Shown: positions 17,511-25,819 of the stretch, piece after piece
Position numbering within the stretch: the first letter of the stretch is position 1
Layout of the letters: the number at the start of each line of letters is the position of its first letter
Source of the DNA: Acidobacteriaceae bacterium
GTDB lineage: Bacteria; Acidobacteriota; Terriglobia; Bryobacterales; Bryobacteraceae
Length of the DNA stretch: 64,000 nucleotides
Reading direction: 5' to 3'
NCBI GenBank assembly: GCA_019233755.1
Contig: JAFAMD010000013.1
Span: 87,361 to 151,360 of the forward strand
Program-made: the position numbers and the translations under genes
Notes under the pieces: model-generated
What the model saw: the letters and a program-made list of their open reading frames with translations, nothing else
Told to the model about the DNA's origin: nothing
The model's database searches: none

Positions 17511-18317
17511 TTGACGAAGACCACACTGCCAATCCGTTTTCTACTTCGGCCGGCGGTAATTGTAGTTGCACATCCGGATGACGAGGCGTTAGGCTTGGGG
17601 ACGCTGCTGTCGGAGTTTCGGGAGTTACGAGCTATCATTCACGTGACTGATGGAGCTCCGTGCCGAGGGTCTGATGCAGCCGATGCTGGGGCGAATTCGA
17701 GAGAGGAGTACGTCACTCTGCGGCGCCGCGAATTTGAGAACGCTATGCGGCAGGCGGGCGTACGGGCCGACCGTCACGTCAGCTTGTGGTGTCCCGATCA
17801 AGAGGCACCGTTTCGCATAGCTGAACTGGCGAAGCGGCTGGCATCCCTGTTCCAGAGGTTTCATGCTTCCTTTGTGTTTACGCACAGTTATGAAGGCGGC
17901 CACCCAGACCACGATGCTTGTGCGGCCGCTGTCCGATCTGCGGTTTTGTTGCTCGAGCGGCAGCAGCGGAGGCGACCGGAGATTCTGGAATTCACCTCTT
18001 ATCATGCGTGTTCGTCAGGGTTGAACACGGAATGTTTCCTCGGTCATCCCGGGAGGATCTGGCGGCGGCCGCTCGACGAGCGGCAGAGGCAATTCAAATC
18101 CAGATTGCTCTCAAATTACGTGAGTCAACAGCGAGTGTTGTGTCAGTTCCCTCTTCTAGAAGAACCTCTGCGGATGGCTCCGCGATACAACATGTTAAAA
18201 CCGCCGCACAAAGGACAACTCTACTATGAGCAATTTGAGTGGGGCATTAACGGCCGCATGTGGCGGAGGCTAGCAAGCCACGCGATGAATACTTTGGGAT
18301 TTTGTCTGCCTGTATGA
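17511..18317 (+). CDS. PIG-L family deacetylase
   Basis: A 268-residue zinc-dependent N-deacetylase of the LmbE/PIG-L family, which removes acetyl groups from N-acetylated sugars. The zinc motif VAHPDDEALG is near the start and the second site is EGGHPDHDACAAAV. The start is a TTG at 17511 with no clear ribosome binding site; no better codon precedes the conserved core. It overlaps the following GT4 gene by 4 bases. Deacetylase followed by GT4 recalls mycothiol/bacillithiol and N-acetylglucosamine-modifying modules, but placement beside the glycan operon points to glycan modification. Confidence 0.87.
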   Translation: MTKTTLPIRFLLRPAVIVVAHPDDEALGLGTLLSEFRELRAIIHVTDGAPCRGSDAADAGANSREEYVTLRRREFENAMRQAGVRADRHVSLWCPDQEAPFRIAELAKRLASLFQRFHASFVFTHSYEGGHPDHDACAAAVRSAVLLLERQQRRRPEILEFTSYHACSSGLNTECFLGHPGRIWRRPLDERQRQFKSRLLSNYVSQQRVLCQFPLLEEPLRMAPRYNMLKPPHKGQLYYEQFEWGINGRMWRRLASHAMNTLGFCLPV

Positions 18318-19483
18318 CCATCTTAAATGTCGCTTATCCCCTAATGCCGGTGAGCGAATGCTCCGGGGGCGGGGCGGAACAGATCCTGTACATACTCCAG
18401 CGCGGACTGGTGAAAGCGGGACACCGATCCATAGTGATCGCGGCGGGAGGATCTTTGGTCGACAGTCACTTGGTCCAAGCCACCAGACCTTCGAGCGAGA
18501 TCACGGATGAGGTTCGATGCTCGGCTCAACAAGCTCATCAGGATGCGATTTATATCGCTCTGCAGCGCTATCCGGTTGATCTGATCCATTTCCATGGTTT
18601 GGACTTTTACGAATACTTGCCGAGGGTGCGAGTGCCAATGCTAGCTACCCTGCATCTTCCGGTTGACTGGTACCCCAGAAGCATTTTCGAGCTGCCTCAG
18701 GTCGTTCTGAATCTGGTTTCTCGCTCGCAGGCGGCTTCTCACTCTGCAGCGGCTTGCCTGCCGGTGGTCTGCAACGGGGTAGAACTTTGGCGCTATAGCC
18801 CCTCAGAGGACGGCGGGGACTTTTTATTGATGCTGGCACGCATTTGCCCTGAAAAGGGAGTTGATGTTGGCCTGCGCATCGCGTACCGGCTGGGCCTGCC
18901 GCTGATTCTAGCGGGTCCGATTCATCCGTATGAAGCACATCGACGATATTTTGCTGAGCGCGTGCAGCCGCTGCTGGATGACCGGCGATGCTACATCGGA
19001 CCGGTGGGAGCTCGAACCAGAACCGCTCTGCTTGCGAGGGCGAAATGTTTACTGGTGCCTAGTTTGGTACAGGAGACTAGTTCGTTGGCCGCGATGGAGG
19101 CGATTTGTTCGGGAACCCCTGTAATTGGCTTTCGATCGGGAGCATTGCCGGAAGTGATTGACCAAGGTAGCAGCGGGTTCATAGTGGATTCGGAAGAGGA
19201 GATGGCCGAAGCCGTGGGGCGCGTTGGCGAAATTTCAGCCAAGCGCTGCCGGGCTATTGGAGAGAGTCGCTTCGACAGCCGTCGTATGGTTCGGGAGTAT
19301 TTGGCGATTTATGATCGCTTGGTACGGGAGGACGGTCACAGAATGTTGCGAATGCGTACCGTTGTACCTCTTATCCAGCGCTCCGGGGGTGAACTGACCA
19401 CCAACTGCTCCGAGCTTCAGGCTTCAGCACGAAGAATTTCCGCGGCGGAGTGCTCTTCGAGCACGTGCAGAGCCTCGCGATAG
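18314..19483 (+). CDS. Glycosyltransferase family 4 protein
   Basis: A 389-residue GT-B enzyme. N-terminal part: MTILNVAYPLMPVSECSGGG AEQIL; donor side: LARICPEKGVDVGLRIAYRL and the segment ETSSLAAMEAICSGTPVIGF. The ATG at 18314 overlaps the PIG-L stop by 4 bases, which fixes the start. Its 3' end runs 67 bases into the tail of the convergent nucleotidyltransferase gene, so the two transcripts collide. Related to the GT4 at 13626. Confidence 0.9.
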   Translation: MTILNVAYPLMPVSECSGGGAEQILYILQRGLVKAGHRSIVIAAGGSLVDSHLVQATRPSSEITDEVRCSAQQAHQDAIYIALQRYPVDLIHFHGLDFYEYLPRVRVPMLATLHLPVDWYPRSIFELPQVVLNLVSRSQAASHSAAACLPVVCNGVELWRYSPSEDGGDFLLMLARICPEKGVDVGLRIAYRLGLPLILAGPIHPYEAHRRYFAERVQPLLDDRRCYIGPVGARTRTALLARAKCLLVPSLVQETSSLAAMEAICSGTPVIGFRSGALPEVIDQGSSGFIVDSEEEMAEAVGRVGEISAKRCRAIGESRFDSRRMVREYLAIYDRLVREDGHRMLRMRTVVPLIQRSGGELTTNCSELQASARRISAAECSSSTCRASR

Positions 19484-20163
19484 CCGTGGAGCGTGCCTAC
19501 GTCAACGTAGGACGCGCCCAACCTAAAGCCAGAAGCACAACCGCCTCGCGCTAGATATTCATTAATAAGGCTGCCCATATATTCGTCATGACGTTCGAGC
19601 CAGAGTTGATATAGATCATGGAAGACAGCGCCAGGCATTTTCATGGCGCCCCAGATCCATTTTGTGGATGCCAGAGGGCTCTTTACTTGAATTTCGATTA
19701 CCTCGGCGTACTCGCCAGTCACGACGGCATCGAATTGTTCTGGATGCTCGACTGGGAAAAGCAACAGCGATAGCGTCTTGGCGGGCAGCTCGGCGAGAGC
19801 AGTCTCCGGGAACCAGATGGTGTCGGGCAATCCGATGCAGACCTGCTCGTTCGGGGAGATGAAGGGCCACGCACGGAAGATGGCATCGCATAGCCCTTCC
19901 GGATGTTCCTGAACAGCGTAGAGGATGCTTGCGGAAAGAGAGCGTCCTCCGAAGTAGCTCAGAATATCAGCCTTTCCAGGAGCGATAACGAAGCATATTT
20001 TATTAACTCCTGCTTTAACCATTCGTTCGACAAGATATTCGCTTACAGCGCGAGGCCGTTCCGTGCAGCCATCGACGTAGCTTCCAAGGGGAAGTAACTC
20101 CTTCGAAAATGCAAGTGGCTGGATTCGGCTTCCTGTCCCGGCTGCTGGGATGATTCCCCACAT
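19417..20163 (-). CDS. Sugar-phosphate nucleotidyltransferase
   Basis: A 248-residue enzyme of the glucose-1-phosphate thymidylyl/uridylyltransferase group, which activates a sugar phosphate with NTP. The N-terminal loop reads IIPAAGTGSRIQPLAFSKEL with the G-x-G-x-R and Lys of the family. GLPDTIWF carries the metal-binding Asp, and YVDVGTLHGYREAL is the usual C-terminal motif. It is the last gene of the minus-strand glycan operon, 3 bases after the CgeB-type gene. The sugar is not predictable. Confidence 0.85.
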   Translation of the reverse strand: MWGIIPAAGTGSRIQPLAFSKELLPLGSYVDGCTERPRAVSEYLVERMVKAGVNKICFVIAPGKADILSYFGGRSLSASILYAVQEHPEGLCDAIFRAWPFISPNEQVCIGLPDTIWFPETALAELPAKTLSLLLFPVEHPEQFDAVVTGEYAEVIEIQVKSPLASTKWIWGAMKMPGAVFHDLYQLWLERHDEYMGSLINEYLARGGCASGFRLGASYVDVGTLHGYREALHVLEEHSAAEILRAEA

Positions 20164-20166
20164 TTG

Positions 20167-21279
20167 TCAGATTTCCTTGCCCCGATGCACGTTGCCCTCA
20201 ATCGAGGTCCTCTCGTTTTTAGGGAACTCAATCAGATCGATTAGCTGGCGCGCTCGGATGCTGGCCGTGTGACAGTCGAGGACACGCTGCTTTGCTCGAG
20301 AGCCGATTCGTTTCAGTACGCTGGAATCCTCTGAGACCGCCCGAATGGAATCAGTGGTCGACGCTGCGATGAGGATTTCGTCTCCCGGCAGAAAGAACTC
20401 ATCGAGCCCTGGCCACCAATCACTCAGAACGGGAGTTCCACAGGCTGCAGCTTCAAATAGACGACCCGACGGGCAGTAGCCCATCGCGGCCATCGGTGCT
20501 CGCGTGACGTTCAGGGTGATGCGCGAGGAAGAAAAGAAGGCCGGATGCTGGGGGGGAGGCAAGTGTTCCAGTTTGGTTACATTGGCGGGAGTGTCGCGCA
20601 ATTGTGGAAACATCGCACCCGCAATGACGAAACGGCGGTTCGGCATAAGGGCAGCCGGATAAATCAGTAGATTTTCCAATGCGGACTGCCGGTCGGGGGC
20701 ATACGTGCCTAGGTAAGAGAGATCTGCCCTAAATTCCGGAACAGGATCTGCGGTGTGGTAGCTTTCCGGGTCCACCCAGCCGTACAACGCAGAAACGCAG
20801 CGGGCATGCAGCTTTTGTCGCAACTGAGTCAGAGCTTCTCCACCCGTATAACTCAGAACCAGGTCAAAGGCGGCCAAACCCTCCGGGGGAAGATATTCGA
20901 TACGTTCCCCCTTTTCTAAACGGGCCAACGTTACAGGCGTGTCCATGTCATAGAAAACCTTTCTTGGGACTTTGGACTTGGTAACCAGTCGCGATGCACG
21001 TATCCCATCCGGACAATAAGACGTGACTATTGCAGCGTCGGCCCTCTCCAGCTGGCGAATCATATCGAAACGGGCATCGAACCAATCAGAGTAAAGATGC
21101 AATGCCGCAAATGAAAAACAATCTGCATCCCGATGCGAGGAGTAGTACGGTTTATCTTGCTCGAAGAAATGAACTTCGTGCCGTTCAGAATGTAGTGCGC
21201 GAAATAAGCCACGCAACAGCGTGGCGTGGCCGTTGCCCCACGCCGAACTAATTGAAAGACCGAATATGATAATCTTCAT
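20167..21279 (-). CDS. CgeB-family glycosyltransferase (copy 1)
   Basis: A 370-residue GT-B protein of the CgeB type with a glycosyltransferase 1-like C-terminal domain. It begins MKIIIFGLSISSAWGNGHAT; the donor domain contains RLFEAAACGTPVLSDWWPGL and GDEILIAAST. It is most similar to copy 2 (24572-25819): both share SSAWGNGHAT or SSWGNGHAT, YDxDTPVTLARLE and YLGTYxxDRQ. The ATG at 21279 is chosen from alignment with that paralogue. Donor and acceptor are unknown. Confidence 0.87.
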   Translation of the reverse strand: MKIIIFGLSISSAWGNGHATLLRGLFRALHSERHEVHFFEQDKPYYSSHRDADCFSFAALHLYSDWFDARFDMIRQLERADAAIVTSYCPDGIRASRLVTKSKVPRKVFYDMDTPVTLARLEKGERIEYLPPEGLAAFDLVLSYTGGEALTQLRQKLHARCVSALYGWVDPESYHTADPVPEFRADLSYLGTYAPDRQSALENLLIYPAALMPNRRFVIAGAMFPQLRDTPANVTKLEHLPPPQHPAFFSSSRITLNVTRAPMAAMGYCPSGRLFEAAACGTPVLSDWWPGLDEFFLPGDEILIAASTTDSIRAVSEDSSVLKRIGSRAKQRVLDCHTASIRARQLIDLIEFPKNERTSIEGNVHRGKEI

Positions 21280-21367
21280 TTCTTCGGGATATAACCGGCA
21301 GTGTTCTTCATCGAGATGCGCACTGTCCAATTGTCGTAACGGATACAATGTCGCTCATTGGCCAGTA

Positions 21368-22498
21368 TTATCGACAGCTAGAAAGAGGTTTAGTATGGGC
21401 TGCAGTTCCAGGCGCACCATGAGGGCCTTTACTGCTTTCTTGAAGGACGCTAAGAGCGGCGCGAATTTCCTCGATAGTTTCTCTCCAATCGCCGAGTTGC
21501 TTCTGCCGAAACAGTCGGGCAGTCGGATACCACGGTGTATCGCACCTACGTAGCATCCACCGCCAGTCCGCTCTAGCGGGCAGCAATATCCAGACCGGGC
21601 GCGCCAATGCGCCAGCGAGATGCGCTGTCATGGTGTCAACGGTAATGACTAAGTCAAGATTCAGGATCAGAGCGGCCGTATCCTGTACGTTGGCAGCGTA
21701 GGATTCAAGGTCATAAATGGCTCCGCAGCGGCGAAGACGATCCGGGTCCGCGCCTTTCTGAAGCTCGTAGAAGCAGCAATTCTTGCACTCGAATAGAGGA
21801 GAAAACTCCTCCAGGGGAATGGACCTCAAGGGGTCCCAGGGCCCAGCATCCCAGGAAATCCCAATTCGGAGGTTCTCGTGGTTCCGAAATAATCCCGAGG
21901 CCCACCGGATTCTTTCAGGGGAAACCTGAATGTAGGGCGTCACTGCTGGGATGTTGGAAATCGTCGTTCGAAACGCTCTTGGCAACTCCGTCACTTCCAT
22001 TTGTACGTCCCAGTCGAAGCTCTCCGCCCCGGATCCCGGCCCCCAAGTGAAGACACGATCGACTCCTAAGACGCCTTCGATCAATCGAACAAGTTGCGGG
22101 TGCGTTTGAGCGGTAAGGGAACGGCAGGTCTGCCTCAGTAGCGGTGCATACCGGATGAACTGAATTGTATCTCCGAGGCCGTGCAGGCAACGCAGCATCA
22201 CGTCCTTCCCGTCCCACGATTGACCGTTCCAAAATTGATGCGGATCTTTGGCGCCGGTTGCCGTTATAAGTTCGCTTTCTTTCCACGCGCACTCAAATCT
22301 GCCCAGCAGCATCCAGCACGTCCATCGAGCCGCTGCGCATTCCCTTATGTCGTACCCCAGATGCTGCGCCGAATAGAAACACTGGAGCGCGGGGCGCACA
22401 TTTCTGTTGAGGAGCAAACTGACGCCATCGGCAAATACTCTCGACGCACGCCCCGAAGTGGGCAAGACCGGGGTGATCTCGGAGATCTCAAGCTGCAT
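21368..22498 (-). CDS. GT9-like glycosyltransferase with TPR-like N-terminus
   Basis: A 376-residue protein. The first 90 residues look like helical TPR-type repeats (ALQCFYSAQHLGYDIRECAA). The rest resembles heptosyltransferase (GT9) folds: LRCLHGLGDTIQFIRYAPLL, IGISWDAGP, and DLVITVDTMTAHLAGALARP, where His and the acidic residues form the donor site in relatives. The C-terminus (LLPARADWRWMLRRCDTPWY) is typical of TPR-GT9 fusions. It overlaps the upstream glycosidase gene by 11 bases. A gap of 88 bases separates it from CgeB copy 1. Confidence 0.8.
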   Translation of the reverse strand: MQLEISEITPVLPTSGRASRVFADGVSLLLNRNVRPALQCFYSAQHLGYDIRECAAARWTCWMLLGRFECAWKESELITATGAKDPHQFWNGQSWDGKDVMLRCLHGLGDTIQFIRYAPLLRQTCRSLTAQTHPQLVRLIEGVLGVDRVFTWGPGSGAESFDWDVQMEVTELPRAFRTTISNIPAVTPYIQVSPERIRWASGLFRNHENLRIGISWDAGPWDPLRSIPLEEFSPLFECKNCCFYELQKGADPDRLRRCGAIYDLESYAANVQDTAALILNLDLVITVDTMTAHLAGALARPVWILLPARADWRWMLRRCDTPWYPTARLFRQKQLGDWRETIEEIRAALSVLQESSKGPHGAPGTAAHTKPLSSCR

Positions 22499-23375
22499 AT
22501 CGCCTTGTCATTCGGGCACAAAATTCCGCGAACTGGGTAACGTCTTTGGGAGGACTGGTGTGATTTGGCGCCAGCCCGCAATGTTCCGGTGTGAAGCAAA
22601 AAGTGAGGGTAACGTCAAATGCGTCCAGCTTGATCATCTGGCTATCGAACCAGCGATCTGCACCCGGACGGAAGCTGTCCGCCCAACTTAGGCCAGTGCG
22701 CAGGCGCTTAACGCCGAGTTCCCTCAGCAAAGTTACAGCAGTCTCAAGCCGATGATCCTCAAAATGAAACCATTGGCAGATGCCCAGCGCAGGAGTGTAC
22801 TGTCGGAAATCTCGTAAAGCTGGTTTGTGCGTCCCATCCTCCCGGACAAGGCCCATGTAAAAGTGACGGTAGTAAGCCGAGCCCTCCGCTTCACGGTGTC
22901 TCGTGGTAGCAGGCCACGCTCTAGGCAAATCGTAGAGGCTATACCAATGGATGCGCTCCGTGCGGTTAACTAGCAATTCGGCGGTTCGGTTTAGCCCGAA
23001 GACCTGGATCTCCTCGGCGCCAAACGTAGACGCGCCCACCTCCGACACCCATATGGGTAGCGTCGTCACAGCTCTGATCTCATCGAGCTTTGCCGGCCAT
23101 TCGTGGATGGACCAGTGGTTCCAATCGAGCGGGAATCCGTGTACCGCCACCACGTCGACGTGTGAAAGAACACATTGCCGCTGCAACGTGCGCAGAAAGT
23201 TTGGATCAATTGGCGACATCCCTCCTAACACCCTTCGCAGCCTGGGACTCTCTGAGCGAATAGCGTTTGAAGCGTGTCTCACCATGGCAGAATAAATGGA
23301 CCAGTCCGGATCCAATTCGAAATTCCAGTGAGACAGATTGTTGGGTTCGTTCCAGAGCATCACCGCTTCAATCAT
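22488..23375 (-). CDS. Glycoside hydrolase-like protein with permuted TIM barrel
   Basis: A 295-residue protein related to beta-xylosidase-like TIM-barrel glycosidases. It starts at what is normally strand 4: MIEAVMLWNEPNN carries the acid/base Glu10, then AVHGFP, then WVSEVGAS with the nucleophile Glu112. After residue 196 comes the segment that is normally N-terminal (GICQWFHFEDHRLETAV, LGVKRLRTGLSWAD), ending RMTRRYA. In the fusion protein at 30396 the same two blocks occur in the opposite order. Both catalytic Glu are kept, so the protein could be active. No signal peptide, so cytoplasmic. The start overlaps the methyltransferase by 8 bases. Confidence 0.8.
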   Translation of the reverse strand: MIEAVMLWNEPNNLSHWNFELDPDWSIYSAMVRHASNAIRSESPRLRRVLGGMSPIDPNFLRTLQRQCVLSHVDVVAVHGFPLDWNHWSIHEWPAKLDEIRAVTTLPIWVSEVGASTFGAEEIQVFGLNRTAELLVNRTERIHWYSLYDLPRAWPATTRHREAEGSAYYRHFYMGLVREDGTHKPALRDFRQYTPALGICQWFHFEDHRLETAVTLLRELGVKRLRTGLSWADSFRPGADRWFDSQMIKLDAFDVTLTFCFTPEHCGLAPNHTSPPKDVTQFAEFCARMTRRYAA

Positions 23376-24105
23376 GGTGCTCTCTCCGCCTGCAGATATA
23401 GACCTCGTTCTCGGGACGTTCCACGATCTCAAACCCAGAGCTGCGCAGCATGGCCTCCACACAAGCCCGATTCGGGATCCACCAATTCGTTGGATCGTGC
23501 GCGTACCGGTGCTCGACGAAATGCATCACAGGATAGCCGTCCAGGTTAAATACGGCCGTTTCGGCGAAGGGGTAGTTTTCCTGAAGAGTCGGCACCGTAC
23601 AGCTCCCGCGCAACAACGACTGAAAAATGAGCATTTCTCTGACGGCATGTTCTTGTAGGAGGTCGAGAGCCAGCAACGGATGGCGGAGATGATAGAGGAC
23701 ACCCATAAAGAGCACGATGTCAAATTTCTCTCTCAATGCCGCGACATCATACACGTCGAGTTTACGAATATCTAGGTCTACGCCGGTGATTTGAGCCGCA
23801 AAGCGCGCCTGCTCCAGATAATCGTGGTCCGAATCGATACTCACTACGCGGGCGGCGCCGCGCCGCTTCATTTCAATGGAGTAGAAACCTCCGTTACAAC
23901 CGACATCGAGCACGCTCTTTCCAGTCAGATCGGCCGGAATGCTTGCCTGAAATGCGTGCCATTTACAGGATGGATAGTCGCCGAGAAAGTGATTCGGCGC
24001 AGTTTGTACACCGCCAAGATCAATATTGTGAAACCACGTGCCGAGTTCCAATACTCGTTGCCTGATCTGATTGGCGGTCATGGGTACAGAAACTTCACCT
24101 TTCAT
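23368..24105 (-). CDS. SAM-dependent methyltransferase (Rta_06860 / TIGR04290-like)
   Basis: A 245-residue class I methyltransferase. Motif I is VLDVGCNGGFYSIEMKRRGA; the later landmarks IVLFMGVLYHLRHPLLALDL and MHFVEHRYAHDPTNWWIPN match a family I remember as TIGR04290, found in oligosaccharide-type cassettes. The ATG at 24105 (MKGEVSVPM) is used; the frame stays open to a GTG at 24147, and an ATG at 24081 is another option. Its stop overlaps the permuted glycosidase gene. Target is probably a sugar or lipid-linked glycan; not shown by sequence. Confidence 0.83.
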   Translation of the reverse strand: MKGEVSVPMTANQIRQRVLELGTWFHNIDLGGVQTAPNHFLGDYPSCKWHAFQASIPADLTGKSVLDVGCNGGFYSIEMKRRGAARVVSIDSDHDYLEQARFAAQITGVDLDIRKLDVYDVAALREKFDIVLFMGVLYHLRHPLLALDLLQEHAVREMLIFQSLLRGSCTVPTLQENYPFAETAVFNLDGYPVMHFVEHRYAHDPTNWWIPNRACVEAMLRSSGFEIVERPENEVYICRRREHHD

Positions 24106-24150
24106 CGCCTTTCGATCTTGGCGTGCACAGCCTGTTTCGCTCAACACGGT

Positions 24151-24753
24151 TCATATTGGGATCTCTCGGGTGTAATTGAGGCACCGAATAGAAGGCCAAT
24201 CCTCGACAAAGCGCACGACGGTAACGGAGGCAGGGCTGATATCAAACCGCAGCAGGAGATCGAGTGGCATCCCAAGATAATGCGCAATAAGCGTCCGCAA
24301 AGGATCGGCGTGGCTCACAACCGCCACGGTTCCTTCGTTGTGCCGAGCGCGCAGATTCTCAATTTCACGCACCATTCGCGTTTGAACCTCAATCATGAGC
24401 TCTCCCCCAGGGGCTCGTACAATGCTTCTCATTGCATTAAATCGGCGCCATCTGGAATCTTCACTCAGTTCTTCAAAAGCCCGGCCCTCCCACTGGCCAA
24501 ATCGCAACTCGCCAAGATCTTCGCGAATGGCCGGAAGAATGCGATGCGGCGTTCCGATAGCCTCCGCTGTCTCAACGGCACGTTCGAGTGGGCTCGTGTA
24601 GATTGCTTCGATCGGCACCCGGGAGAGAGACTGCGCAAGCCGCTGCACCTGCTCTCTTCCCGTCTCGTTCAGATGGTAATCGGGTCTCCAGCCCGCGAGC
24701 AATGTTCCCACTGCATCCGTCTCGCCATGTCGCACCAGGAGAAACGTGCTCAT
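24151..24753 (-). CDS. Histidine phosphatase family protein
   Basis: A 200-residue phosphoglycerate mutase-like phosphatase. The phosphohistidine motif is LLVRHGETD at the N-terminus; ERAVETAEAI and VAVVSHADPLR supply the remaining active-site Arg, Glu and His. In this operon it probably dephosphorylates a sugar phosphate or glycan intermediate; that is inference. AAGGAG lies about 4 bases before the ATG. The first 182 bases are also covered by the 3' end of CgeB copy 2 in another frame. Confidence 0.88.
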   Translation of the reverse strand: MSTFLLVRHGETDAVGTLLAGWRPDYHLNETGREQVQRLAQSLSRVPIEAIYTSPLERAVETAEAIGTPHRILPAIREDLGELRFGQWEGRAFEELSEDSRWRRFNAMRSIVRAPGGELMIEVQTRMVREIENLRARHNEGTVAVVSHADPLRTLIAHYLGMPLDLLLRFDISPASVTVVRFVEDWPSIRCLNYTREIPI

Positions 24754-25819
24754 TCATCTCCTTCAAGTAATGTTCAAGCTGCAGGGCGCGAGCAACGGGA
24801 GTGTGCTCCGCGAGCACGCGTCTCCGGGCGCCCGCAGCAACGCGCAAACGCGCTGATTCGGGAAAATCGCGAAGATAGCGGAGTACGTCATCGGCGCTCT
24901 CCGCCACCAGCAATTCTTCACCGATCCTGAAGACTCTGTCCAGTCCTTCCCAGCAATCGCTTATCACGGGCACGCCACAGGCCCCAGCTTCAAACAGACG
25001 CACGCTCGGCGAATACCCAGCTTTCTTCATAGCTTCGCGAGTAATATTGAGAGTGAATCGCTGCGCTCCATAAAACGACGCGTGCTCCCGTGGCGATAGA
25101 TGTATCGTCCGCTCTACGTTCGTGGGCCAGGAGATTGTCTCAGGATACTGAGGACCAGCTATAGCAAAGCGGCCTTTAGACCACTGTCGTGCCGGTGCAA
25201 TAAACAGTGCGTCCAACGATGGTTGGCGATCTGCGCTGTAGGTTCCGAGGTAACCCAGGTCCCAATAGGTCGGTGTTCTGGGCGGATTGTATTTTTCCGG
25301 ATCAACGGAGCAATAGAGCGCGCGAGCCATCGGCGAACCGTATCGACGCTCGATATTCCTCAAAGTAGGTCCGCCGGTGAAGGAAAGATACGCATGATAT
25401 CGGCGAATCAGCTCGGGATTAATATATTCCGCGTTTCCTGCTTCCAAGCGGGCCAAAGTAACCGGAGTGTCGATATCGTAAAAGACGCATTTTCCGAGTG
25501 CCACGGAGGTGGCCCACTCGCCGATTCGGATGCCATCCGGAACATACGACCCGACGATCACGAGCGCTGCGTGGCTTACAACGCACTCAAAGCGAGCTAT
25601 CAGTTCTTCGACACTCTCATAAATCACCGTAGTAGCGCCGTCAGGGTGCGGCTCATCGCGATTCTCGGCGTACCATGGGGCGTCGCGTTCCAGAAACAGG
25701 ATGCGATAACCTCGCAAGGCCAGTCCCCGGATCAAAGCTCGCCAGGTCGTCGCGTGGCCGTTCCCCCAGGAGGACGTCACAGTTAAGCCGAGAATGACGA
25801 TATCGAAAGGCGCTGTCAT
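24572..25819 (-). CDS. CgeB-family glycosyltransferase (copy 2) with overlapping tail
   Basis: A 415-residue GT-B protein close to copy 1. Landmarks: IVILGLTVTSSWGNGHATTW, FYDIDTPVTLARLE, YLGTYSADRQPSLDAL and VRLFEAGACGVPVISDCWEG. Homology ends near LEHYLKEMNE. The last 60 or so residues are Arg/Gly-rich with no resemblance to copy 1 and lie over the start of the phosphatase gene in a different frame, so an original stop codon was probably lost. Its own start overlaps copy 3 by 4 bases. Confidence 0.87.
   Translation of the reverse strand: MTAPFDIVILGLTVTSSWGNGHATTWRALIRGLALRGYRILFLERDAPWYAENRDEPHPDGATTVIYESVEELIARFECVVSHAALVIVGSYVPDGIRIGEWATSVALGKCVFYDIDTPVTLARLEAGNAEYINPELIRRYHAYLSFTGGPTLRNIERRYGSPMARALYCSVDPEKYNPPRTPTYWDLGYLGTYSADRQPSLDALFIAPARQWSKGRFAIAGPQYPETISWPTNVERTIHLSPREHASFYGAQRFTLNITREAMKKAGYSPSVRLFEAGACGVPVISDCWEGLDRVFRIGEELLVAESADDVLRYLRDFPESARLRVAAGARRRVLAEHTPVARALQLEHYLKEMNEHVSPGATWRDGCSGNIARGLETRLPSERDGKRAGAAACAVSLPGADRSNLHEPTRTCR

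Noticed and set aside
23791..24930. Long plus-strand open frame of 379 codons
   Set aside because: Antisense to the methyltransferase, phosphatase and CgeB genes, all of which have clear motifs.
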